Source: Candidatus Acetothermia bacterium
GTDB lineage: Bacteria > Bipolaricaulota > Bipolaricaulia > Bipolaricaulales > Bipolaricaulaceae
Length of the DNA stretch: 8,015 nt
Assembly: GCA_023255835.1 (NCBI GenBank)
Contig: JAGDVW010000014.1
Location: forward strand, 1 to 8,015
Direction of reading: 5' to 3'
The stretch's first letter is position 1. Each line of letters opens with the position of its first letter. The position numbers and the translations under genes are program-made. This document shows positions 1-6,057 of this stretch, in pieces. The notes beneath the pieces were generated by a model. The model saw only the letters and a list, made by a program, of their open reading frames with translations, had not been told where the DNA came from and made no database searches.

Positions 1-443
1 TCCTGAAGCTGCTCGATGGCGGCGGCCCGGAAGGTATCGGCGGCCACAAGAAGGGGCTTTTTCCCCTGATCCTTGAGCCACTTTCCCACCTTGGCGATGG
101 TGGTGGTTTTTCCCGACCCGTTCACCCCCACGAAAAGGAGCACAGAAAGCTCAGCGGGCAAAGAAAAAGCCCTTTCGGCCATGGCCAGCTCCGTGGCGAT
201 GAGCTCCTCCACCATGGCCAAAAGCTCCTCCCAAGTGCAGCGGCTGGGGAGTTTTTCCCGAACGGCGGACACGATTCGTCTAGTTTCCTCGGGGCCGACG
301 TCGGTGGAAAGGAGCGCCTCCTCCAAGCGGCCAAGGAGCTCCGCGGTCTTTTGGCCCTGAGCGGCCGGGCCCAACGAGCCCAAAAGCGCCTCCCGCGTGC
401 GGGAAAGCCCGGAGCGCAAGCGCTCCCAGAGGCTCTCAGCCAT
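1..443 (-). CDS. ftsY: FtsY, signal recognition particle receptor GTPase (partial, C-terminal part outside window)
   Basis: FtsY is the membrane-bound receptor for SRP-ribosome-nascent chain complexes; its GTPase pairs with that of Ffh to deliver proteins to SecYEG. The visible 147 residues begin [20 protein letters not shown] and run through the helical N domain (about 1-95) into the G domain, with the P-loop [10 protein letters not shown] at 106-115 and the SRP-GTPase motif DTFRAAA at 136-142, where the window ends. Only about 105 residues precede the P-loop, so the long acidic A domain of enterobacterial FtsY is missing and this is a minimal NG form. Ffh is the alternative, but the short N domain and the GVNGxGKTTT form fit FtsY better. 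The ATG lies in TGATG, sharing one base with the argS stop, and has GAGGAG five bases upstream (449-454). It is the last visible gene of the spoVS-argS-ftsY operon. Confidence 0.93.
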   Translation of the reverse strand, partial: MAESLWERLRSGLSRTREALLGSLGPAAQGQKTAELLGRLEEALLSTDVGPEETRRIVSAVREKLPSRCTWEELLAMVEELIATELAMAERAFSLPAELSVLLFVGVNGSGKTTTIAKVGKWLKDQGKKPLLVAADTFRAAAIEQLQ

Positions 444-2080
444 CACATCTCCTCAGGTGCCCGCACCCCGAGGATGGAAAGGCCGCGAAAGAGGACGAGT
501 TTGACCCCAAAGAGGAGGGCCAGGCGGGCGGGGGTCGCCCTCCCTTGCCCGAGGATCCGCACCCGGGCGTAATAGGGGTGGAAGATCCCGGCCAAATTCT
601 CCAAATACTCGCAAAGGAGGTGGGGGGAGAATCCGCGGGCCGCCAGGCGCACGACATCCGGGAAACGATCGAGCTCCATGATCAGCTGCAGTTCCTCCGG
701 CCCGGTGAGGGGGGAAAGATCCAGGGAAAGGAGATCCTCGGGGAACTCCCCACGGGCTTGGGCCTCCCGGAAGACGGAGGCGATGCGGGTGTGGGCGTAT
801 TGCACGTAATACACGGGGTTTTCCAGGCTCTGCTTTTTGGCGAGCGCAAAGTCGAAGACCAGGTGGCTTTCGGGCTTGCGCATGACCATGAAGTAGCGGG
901 TGGCGTCGCGGCCGACCTCGTCCACCAAATCCTTTAAGCGCAAAAACCTCCCGGCCCGGGTGGACATCTTCTCGATCCCCTCCGCACCTTTGAGCGTAAC
1001 GAACTGGTGCAAGCAATAGCTCAAAAAGTTCTCGGGGATCCCAAGGAGGCGGAGGGCGAGCTTCACCTCCTGTTGCTCCTCCACGTGATCGGCGCCCTGG
1101 ACGTCCACTACCCAGTCGAAGCCGCGCCGGAATTTATCGAGGTGGTAGGCGATGTCCACCATGAGATAGGTAGGGGTGCCATCGGAGCGGATGAGGACTG
1201 GATCGCGAGGGAGGCCATGTATTTTAGCGGAAAGCCAAATGGCCCCATCCTTTTCGTAGACGTGGCCGCCCTCCCGGAGCCGGCGGAGGACCTCATCGAC
1301 CAGGCCCTTCCGGATTATGTCCCCTTCGCGAGTCCACACATCGAAGGAAACGCCGATGGCCTCGAGATCCTCTTCGATCATCCGGAGCATCCGGGGAACG
1401 ACCTCTTCCCGGAAGACTTTTTTGGCCTCGGCGTTCCACTCTGGATAAGCGTTCCCGAACTTTTGGGCGAGTTCTTCGCCGATGGGGATGAGGTAATCAC
1501 CGTGGTAGCCGCCCTCGGGGATGGGCTTTGGGTCGCCCAGGGCTTGGCGGTAGCGGGCCCAGAGGGACTGGGCCAAAAGTTCGATCTGCCGGCCCTCGTC
1601 GTTGAGGTAATACTCCCGGGTCACCTGAAAGCCCAGCTCGGAAAAGAGGTTGGCCAAAACATCGCCCAAGGCGGCCTGCCGGCCATGGCCGATGGTAAGA
1701 GGCCCAGTGGGATTGGAAGAAACGAACTCCACCTGGAGCCTTTTTCCCCGGCCTTCCTCCCCTTTCCCGTAGGCCAAACCCTCCTGGAGGATCTCCTTCA
1801 AAACCCCATGAAGGGTTTGGGGGCGGAGGCGGAAGTTCAAAAAACCTTGCACGGCCTGGACCTGGGAGAAAGCCGGATGGGAGGAGAGCTCTTTTGCCAA
1901 TTCCTCGGCCACCCCTTGAGGCGGCTTTTTTAGCTCCTTAGTTAAAAGGAAGGCGATGCGGCTGGATAAATCCCCTAGCTCCCGATGGGGAGGCCGGTCC
2001 ACCGGGATTTCCGGGGGAGAGAGACCCAAACGGTCCAGGACCGAGCGGATTGAACCCTGGACCAGCGCCTCTAATCGCAT
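443..2080 (-). CDS. argS: Arginyl-tRNA synthetase (class I)
   Basis: This cytoplasmic enzyme charges tRNA-Arg with arginine using ATP. The 545-residue protein is full length for bacterial ArgRS. It has an N-terminal Add-1 type tRNA-binding domain (about 1-90) and the class I catalytic core, with [14 protein letters not shown] at 123-136 as the HIGH region (TIGH at 129-132). The KMSKS-loop equivalent is KMSTRAG at 371-377, and [13 protein letters not shown] at 421-433 leads into the helical DALR anticodon-binding domain, ending [12 protein letters not shown]. The first His of HIGH is Thr here, which I recall as a tolerated variant in this family. The ATG directly follows the TAA of spoVS (TAAATG) and no strong Shine-Dalgarno is visible, so translation is probably coupled to spoVS. 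Its TGA overlaps the ftsY start by one base. The reading frame is intact throughout. Confidence 0.97.
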   Translation of the reverse strand: MRLEALVQGSIRSVLDRLGLSPPEIPVDRPPHRELGDLSSRIAFLLTKELKKPPQGVAEELAKELSSHPAFSQVQAVQGFLNFRLRPQTLHGVLKEILQEGLAYGKGEEGRGKRLQVEFVSSNPTGPLTIGHGRQAALGDVLANLFSELGFQVTREYYLNDEGRQIELLAQSLWARYRQALGDPKPIPEGGYHGDYLIPIGEELAQKFGNAYPEWNAEAKKVFREEVVPRMLRMIEEDLEAIGVSFDVWTREGDIIRKGLVDEVLRRLREGGHVYEKDGAIWLSAKIHGLPRDPVLIRSDGTPTYLMVDIAYHLDKFRRGFDWVVDVQGADHVEEQQEVKLALRLLGIPENFLSYCLHQFVTLKGAEGIEKMSTRAGRFLRLKDLVDEVGRDATRYFMVMRKPESHLVFDFALAKKQSLENPVYYVQYAHTRIASVFREAQARGEFPEDLLSLDLSPLTGPEELQLIMELDRFPDVVRLAARGFSPHLLCEYLENLAGIFHPYYARVRILGQGRATPARLALLFGVKLVLFRGLSILGVRAPEEM

Positions 2081-2341
2081 TTACTTTTCGATCACGAAGC
2101 GGATGCCAGTTTTGACCTCTCCGCCGATCTCCACATCGATGAAACCAGGGGTGACCTTGATCTCCGCCTCGCCCTCCCTCTCCACCAACCTTCGGGCGAT
2201 GGCGATGGCCTTGACCGCCTGGTTTACGGCGCCGGCCCCGATGGCGTGGGCCTCGACGATCCCATCCTCCTCCAAAGCTCCGGCAATGGCCCCCGCTACC
2301 GCCTTGGGATTAGAAGTAGCCGCGACCTTGAGGATCTGCAT
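2081..2341 (-). CDS. spoVS: SpoVS-domain protein (stage V sporulation protein S family)
   Basis: A small 86-residue protein of the SpoVS family, the same length as I recall for the Bacillus subtilis protein. It starts MQILKVAATSNPKAVAGAIA, and the family core is AIGAGAVNQAVKAIAIAR at 33-50; the C-terminal half (VTPGFIDVEIGGEVKTGIRF) also fits. In Bacillus, SpoVS is needed for stage V of sporulation, but the family also occurs in bacteria that do not form spores. Its fold resembles Alba-like nucleic-acid-binding proteins, so a nucleic-acid-binding or regulatory role is an inference. The start at 2341 is chosen because it gives the family N-terminus and has AAGGAGG five bases upstream; a longer reading from a TTG at 2404 would run through the promoter. 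It is first in the operon, abuts argS (TAAATG), and is divergent from dinB. Confidence 0.93.
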   Translation of the reverse strand: MQILKVAATSNPKAVAGAIAGALEEDGIVEAHAIGAGAVNQAVKAIAIARRLVEREGEAEIKVTPGFIDVEIGGEVKTGIRFVIEK

Positions 2342-2346
2342 GCTTG

Positions 2347-2353
2347 CCTCCTT
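2347..2353 (-). promoter_or_regulatory. Shine-Dalgarno of spoVS (decides the start)
   Basis: The minus strand reads AAGGAGG, then the five-base spacer CAAGC, then ATG at 2341. This near-perfect match to the anti-Shine-Dalgarno at ideal spacing fixes the 86-residue start over upstream in-frame alternatives. Confidence 0.85.
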
Positions 2354-2357
2354 TTTG

Positions 2358-2370
2358 GCGAAAACTTCGC
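2358..2370 (-). promoter_or_regulatory. Short hairpin at the predicted 5' end of the spoVS transcript
   Basis: The minus strand reads GCGAA-GTT-TTCGC, a perfect 5-bp inverted repeat with a 3-base loop. It ends four bases before the Shine-Dalgarno. If the promoter at 2376-2404 is right, the transcript would begin within a base or so of this stem. A 5'-terminal stem can protect an mRNA from decay or affect ribosome access; that function is inference, and a stem this short could occur by chance. Confidence 0.4.
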
Positions 2371-2375
2371 GAGGC

Positions 2376-2404
2376 ATTCTAGCCAGGAGTGGAGGCTCCG
2401 GCAA
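2376..2404 (-). promoter_or_regulatory. Predicted sigma-70-type promoter of spoVS-argS-ftsY
   Basis: On the minus strand TTGCCG (2404-2399) and TAGAAT (2381-2376) are separated by exactly 17 bases. The -10 box matches TATAAT at five of six positions and the -35 matches TTGACA at four of six. Predicted initiation near 2369 gives a leader of about 28 bases that contains the hairpin and the Shine-Dalgarno. Placement upstream of the first gene of a minus-strand operon supports it. Confidence 0.6.
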
Positions 2405-2410
2405 TAGGGG

Positions 2411-2438
2411 TTGAGCGGGAAGGGAAAAAGCTTACGAT
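2411..2438 (+). promoter_or_regulatory. Predicted dinB promoter, leaderless type
   Basis: TTGAGC (2411-2416) and TACGAT (2433-2438) are separated by 16 bases. The -10 box fits TANNNT and lies seven bases before the dinB ATG at 2446, so transcription would start at or next to the start codon. No Shine-Dalgarno lies at a usable distance before that ATG, which agrees with a leaderless mRNA. The -35 box lies back to back with that of the spoVS promoter, six bases apart. Confidence 0.5.
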
Positions 2439-2445
2439 CCTTTCG

Positions 2446-3594
2446 ATGCCCCGCTGGATTTTGCATGTGGATATGGACGCCTTTTATGCCTCTGTGGAGG
2501 AGCTGGACCACCCGGAGCTTCGGGGAAAGCCGGTGATCGTGGCTGGCCCCGAGCCCCGCGGGGTGGTGGCCACCGCCTCCTATTCGGCCCGAAAATTCGG
2601 GGTCCGCTCGGGGATGCCCACCGCCCAGGCCAAACGCCTCTGCCCCCAAGGGATCTTCCTTCCCCCGCGTTTCGAGCGCTACGAGGAGGTGGCCCAAAAG
2701 GTGCGGGCCATCCTGAGGGAATATAGCCCCGTTTTGGAACCGATCTCCCTGGACGAGGCCTTCTTGGACCTCACGGGAACGGAACTCCTCCATGGCCCCC
2801 CGGAGAAAGTGGCCGCGGAGATCCACGCCCGCATCCCCCGGGAAACCGGGCTTTCCTGTTCCGTGGGCCTTGGCCCCAATAAACTCTTGGCTAAACTGGC
2901 CTCGGATTCAGCAAAACCCGGGGGTTTGCGGATCGTGCGGCCCGAGGAAGTCCAAAGCTTTCTCGATCCTTTGCCGGTGGAGGACCTTTGGGGGGTGGGG
3001 CCGAAGACGGCGGAACGGCTTTGGGAAAAGGGGATCCGTACTGTGCGGGATTTGCGGGAAATACCTGTGGGGCTTCTGCGCTCCTGGTTTGGGCAAAAGG
3101 GCGGGGAGGCCCTCTGGCAATTGGCGCGGGGAATCGATGAATCTCCCGTGGTGCCCGTGCGCGCGGCGAAATCCATCTCCAACGAGGTCACCTACCCCGA
3201 GGACCTTTTCGAGCGGGAGAAAATTCTGGCCGAATTGCGGAGGCTAGCCCTTTTGGTGGCTGATCGGCTTAGGGAAGAGGGCTTTTTAGCCCAAACGGTG
3301 CAAATAAAGGTTCGCTTCTCCAATTTCGTCACTTCCACCAGGCAAACGAAGCTCCCCGCGCCCACGGATCATCCTTTGATTTTGGCGGAAGAGGCGGTGG
3401 GCCTTTTTTCCCGGGTGGGGGTTCCCCCAGGGCAGGGGATCCGCCTTTTGGGGGTGGGTTTGGCTGACCTTGTCCCCGCCACATTCAGGCCGATCCCGCT
3501 TTTTCCCGATCCCAAGCTTGGTGAGGCCCTTTGGGAGGTGCGCCGGAAATTCGGGCCTGACTCCCTTGGCCTTGGGCCCACTGGCTTAAAATAG
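2446..3594 (+). CDS. dinB: DNA polymerase IV (Y-family translesion polymerase)
   Basis: DinB copies past damaged template bases and extends mismatched ends, without proofreading. The 382-residue protein is full length. The palm and fingers show HVDMDAFYASVEE at 7-19 (metal ligand D9, steric gate F13), YSARKFGVRSGMP at 46-58 and SLDEAF at 101-106 (D103 and E104 acidic pair). Then come CSVGLGPNKLLAKLASDSAKP (138-158) and the thumb helix-hairpin-helix LWGVGPKTAERL at 181-192. The little-finger domain follows to the end. Where DinB proteins often carry a clamp-binding QLxLF, this one reads PIPLF at 349-353. The ATG at 2446 gives the family N-terminus; a longer in-frame reading from 2389 would add a non-family extension across the promoter. 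The gene is divergent from spoVS and followed 26 bases later by the beta-barrel gene. I see no clear LexA-type operator. Confidence 0.96.
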   Translation: MPRWILHVDMDAFYASVEELDHPELRGKPVIVAGPEPRGVVATASYSARKFGVRSGMPTAQAKRLCPQGIFLPPRFERYEEVAQKVRAILREYSPVLEPISLDEAFLDLTGTELLHGPPEKVAAEIHARIPRETGLSCSVGLGPNKLLAKLASDSAKPGGLRIVRPEEVQSFLDPLPVEDLWGVGPKTAERLWEKGIRTVRDLREIPVGLLRSWFGQKGGEALWQLARGIDESPVVPVRAAKSISNEVTYPEDLFEREKILAELRRLALLVADRLREEGFLAQTVQIKVRFSNFVTSTRQTKLPAPTDHPLILAEEAVGLFSRVGVPPGQGIRLLGVGLADLVPATFRPIPLFPDPKLGEALWEVRRKFGPDSLGLGPTGLK

Positions 3595-3620
3595 CAAGAT
3601 GAGTTACGCTTCAGGTTGCC

Positions 3621-4706
3621 ATGTTTTGGAAAGCGTTTTTCGTCCTCCTTTGGGTTGTGCCGGCGTTTGGCCTGAGCCTTTGTCAATATCAAGCCCCGAC
3701 CACAAATCTTTTGCGGGGCGAGGCCGCCTTCAGTTACCACTATTTTGAGGATCCCGCCACTCCCGGCCCGGACGTGAATTCCGGGAAATTCACGATCTTT
3801 GGGGAGTGGGTGGTGGATTCCCCGGTGCACGGGATCGGGCTTAGCTTTTCTGGGGAATTCAACCTCTTGGGCTTGGCCTTGGCCGCGGCCTCCACCCAGG
3901 TCTCCGGGACCTTCCGGGAATACCCGTTTCCTTCCCTTTCCTATTTCGTTTTCGGCGGCTTAGAGGGGGCCCTAAATAGCCAGCAGCCGCGGCCGTGGCT
4001 GGAGGCGCGAAGCGGGGTGGGCTATGGCCGCTTCACCGATGTGACCCCCTTAGTGCGGGCCCTGCGGATCGAGGAGAAACTCCTGAGACGGGGGGTACTG
4101 CTCGCCTCGCTGCGGGAAAGTACCCTGCTTCGCTTGGCCCAGGAGATCGGCCGCGGCCAAATGTACCCCTCCACCTCCGACCTGGCCGCAGCCTTGGCCA
4201 AGATCCTCTCCTCCGAGGCCAACGTCACCTTTGACCCCCGCAGCGTGCTTCTTGTGGAGGAGGTTTTGGAGGAAAGCGGACTGGAGCGATACTGTGGTTG
4301 GGCCGTGCAATTCGGTTTCGGCTACGTCTTAAGCCGCCCCCAGCCCGGCTCCATCCTCACCTTCAACCTCTCCCTCCAAGGGGCGATGACCCCCGATCCC
4401 CGCTCCCAAATCCTCTTTAAATCCGATCTTTCCGCGCCCTATCAGGTTTTTGAGGAATACACCTGGAACCTGAGCGCCTCCTATACTTACGAACTCAACG
4501 AGAGCACCGATTTTTCCGCGCAGTATGTGCTGAGGCAGGTGAAGCCACGGGGGCAAATGCCGGCGGGAACGCAAAACGCTTCCTTCCAATTGAGCTTCAA
4601 ATTGGGCGGGGCCACGATCGCCTTGCAGGTCAATTTCTCCAAGCTAGCCGAGGCGCGGGAGTGGACCCAAGAATTCCTCATTTCCGCAGGATGGCAAATT
4701 TGGTGA
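3621..4706 (+). CDS. Secreted protein of unknown family, predicted outer-membrane beta-barrel with helical middle
   Basis: I do not recognise this 361-residue protein. It starts [17 protein letters not shown], a short signal peptide likely cleaved after G17; C21 is not in a lipobox, so it is probably not a lipoprotein. Residues about 33-136 are rich in alternating, aromatic-containing strand-like segments ([30 protein letters not shown]). Residues about 142-222 are helical and charged. From about 226 to the end strand-like segments return ([52 protein letters not shown]), finishing AGWQIW. The final aromatic after a strand resembles the beta-signal used by the BamA machinery. Mature cysteines are C21 and C225. 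It follows dinB by 26 bases with only a weak CAGG before the ATG, and overlaps yidD by 16 bases. Barrel placement is inference; an extracytoplasmic beta-rich domain is the alternative. Confidence 0.75.
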   Translation: MFWKAFFVLLWVVPAFGLSLCQYQAPTTNLLRGEAAFSYHYFEDPATPGPDVNSGKFTIFGEWVVDSPVHGIGLSFSGEFNLLGLALAAASTQVSGTFREYPFPSLSYFVFGGLEGALNSQQPRPWLEARSGVGYGRFTDVTPLVRALRIEEKLLRRGVLLASLRESTLLRLAQEIGRGQMYPSTSDLAAALAKILSSEANVTFDPRSVLLVEEVLEESGLERYCGWAVQFGFGYVLSRPQPGSILTFNLSLQGAMTPDPRSQILFKSDLSAPYQVFEEYTWNLSASYTYELNESTDFSAQYVLRQVKPRGQMPAGTQNASFQLSFKLGGATIALQVNFSKLAEAREWTQEFLISAGWQIW

Positions 4707-4912
4707 GAAGGATCCTGGTCGTTCCCATCTGGCTATATCAGCGCCTGCTCTCCCCGATCTTGCCCCACCGTTGTCGTTTTTACCCCACCTGTTCGGAGTA
4801 TGCCCGGGAGGCGATCCTCCGGCACGGCCCCCTCAGGGGCGGGTGGTTGGCGCTGCGGAGGCTTTTGCGCTGCGGCCCTTGGCACCCTGGCGGTTACGAT
4901 CCCGTTCCCTGA
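4691..4912 (+). CDS. yidD: YidD, membrane protein insertion efficiency factor
   Basis: A 73-residue member of the YidD family, a small inner-membrane-associated protein that aids insertion of membrane proteins by the YidC/Sec route. It shows [13 protein letters not shown] at 13-25, the cysteine core [15 protein letters not shown] at 28-42 (C28, C34), the [11 protein letters not shown] stretch (51-61) and the closing HPGGYDPVP typical of the family. The ATG at 4691 overlaps the upstream stop by 16 bases. A GTG at 4661 with GAGG seven bases upstream would add ten residues and cannot be excluded. yidD usually sits between rnpA and yidC in the rpmH region; here it follows a putative outer-membrane protein gene and is probably coupled to it. 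Its last 19 bases overlap the 3' end of the opposing M20 gene. Confidence 0.93.
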   Translation: MANLVRRILVVPIWLYQRLLSPILPHRCRFYPTCSEYAREAILRHGPLRGGWLALRRLLRCGPWHPGGYDPVP

Positions 4913-6057
4913 CGGAACTCCTCCTGGACCTTCCAGAAAAGCTCCGGGTCCGTCCAAAGCTCCAAGCAGGTGGCGGCCACGGCCTTGGCCGCCGCAATCA
5001 TGGCCCTCTTGGCGCCTTCGCTTTTTGCGGCCTCGGCAAATTCCCGGGAATGGCCGGGGATCTCCCCTGGTCCGATGCGGATGTAGGGGTGAATGGCGGG
5101 GACCTCCCAGGAGACGTCGCCCATGTCCGTGGACCCCATCCCGCCCTTTGGCTCCTCAGGGGGATAGCCGAGTTCCGCAAGATACTTGGCGAAGACCTGG
5201 GCCATGGCCTTGTTGGGCCGGATGGCCTTGTACTCGTGGCCCACTTTGGTGAAGGTGAGCTTGGCCCCGGTGGCCAGGGCCGCACCCTCCGCGCATTTTT
5301 TGAGCTTTTCCACGAGCTCGTCGCGATAAGCATTGTCCGCGGAGCGCACATAAAAAAGGGCCGCCGCATACTCCGGAACGATGTTGGGCTTCACCCCGCC
5401 GTGGGTGATGATCCCATGGATGCGGGAGCCGTCCTTTATGTGCTGGCGGAGGGCATTCAGGGCCACGAAGGTCTGGATTACCGCATCGAGGGCATTGATC
5501 CCCTTCTCCGGCTCGGAGGAGGCGTGGGCCGCCTTCCCATGGAACTCAATTTTCACCTCGGTGATGGCCAAAGACCCGCGGTCCACCACGGTTTGATCGG
5601 CGGGATGGACCATCATGGCCGCGTCCACGTCGCGGAAGATCCCGGCTTGGAGGAGTTTTATTTTTCCGCCGCCGCCCTCCTCCGCGGGCGTGCCGATCAC
5701 CAGGAGCGCTCCCGGGAGGCCCGCTTTGAAGGGGGCCAGGCCCAGGGCCGCGCCCACGGCGATGGTGGCGATGAGGTTGTGCCCGCAAGCATGGCCCAGC
5801 TCCGGAAGGGCATCGTATTCGGCGAGGATGGCGATCCGCGGGCCGGGCCTTTCCGCAGGATGCACGGCGCGGAAGGCCGTGGGAAGCCCGCCCACCCCCC
5901 GCTCCACCCGGAACCCGCCTCCCTCCAAGATCTCCGTGAGCCAGGCCGCGGCCTTGTGCTCCTCAAAACCAAGCTCGGGGTTAGCGTGGATCCGCAGGGC
6001 CAAATCCCAAAGATCCTCGGAAAGCTCATCGATCCTTTGCCAGACAGCGTTTTTCAC
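4894..6057 (-). CDS. M20-family amidohydrolase/metallopeptidase (AbgB / PM20D2-like)
   Basis: A predicted cytoplasmic di-zinc hydrolase of N-acyl amino acids or dipeptide-like amides, 387 residues from the GTG chosen here. The catalytic domain shows [14 protein letters not shown] (24-37), [18 protein letters not shown] (77-94, with metal ligands D82 and H93 and the family-conserved C91), [10 protein letters not shown] (123-132; E126 general base, E127 ligand), H151 and IPGHSREF (333-340; H336). An inserted dimerisation domain spans about 165-280. The EYDALPxxGHACGHN signature points to the AbgB/PM20D2-like branch (p-aminobenzoyl-glutamate or beta-alanyl dipeptide type substrates); the true substrate is unknown. 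The start at 6057 overlaps the ctpA stop in GTGA and has GGGGGTGGG three bases upstream. An earlier GTG at 6093 would add twelve low-complexity residues. There is no signal peptide. It is last in the pfkA-ctpA operon. Confidence 0.9.
   Translation of the reverse strand: MKNAVWQRIDELSEDLWDLALRIHANPELGFEEHKAAAWLTEILEGGGFRVERGVGGLPTAFRAVHPAERPGPRIAILAEYDALPELGHACGHNLIATIAVGAALGLAPFKAGLPGALLVIGTPAEEGGGGKIKLLQAGIFRDVDAAMMVHPADQTVVDRGSLAITEVKIEFHGKAAHASSEPEKGINALDAVIQTFVALNALRQHIKDGSRIHGIITHGGVKPNIVPEYAAALFYVRSADNAYRDELVEKLKKCAEGAALATGAKLTFTKVGHEYKAIRPNKAMAQVFAKYLAELGYPPEEPKGGMGSTDMGDVSWEVPAIHPYIRIGPGEIPGHSREFAEAAKSEGAKRAMIAAAKAVAATCLELWTDPELFWKVQEEFRQGTGS

Noticed and set aside
1007..1933. 308-codon open frame on the plus strand opposite argS
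   Set aside because: It is antisense to an intact, motif-complete argS, with no family resemblance and no ribosome site of note. It is a codon-bias shadow.
2342..2404. Longer spoVS product starting at TTG 2404
   Set aside because: It adds 21 residues not found in the family and reads through the promoter and leader. The inner ATG has a near-perfect Shine-Dalgarno.
3566..3592. Possible promoter for the beta-barrel gene (TTGGCC and TAAAAT)
   Set aside because: The spacer is only 15 bases, the -35 is poor and the -10 lies across the dinB stop. A second -10-like TACGCT at 3605-3610 has no -35. Read-through from dinB is equally likely.
3621..3690. Lipoprotein signal at C21 of the beta-barrel protein
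   Set aside because: The residues before the Cys are LSL. A Leu directly before Cys does not fit the lipobox, whereas a normal signal-peptidase site after AFG does.
4902..4915. Possible terminator hairpin between the converging operons
   Set aside because: The stem is only four base pairs (CCGT/ACGG) around a 6-base loop with no T-tract on either strand.
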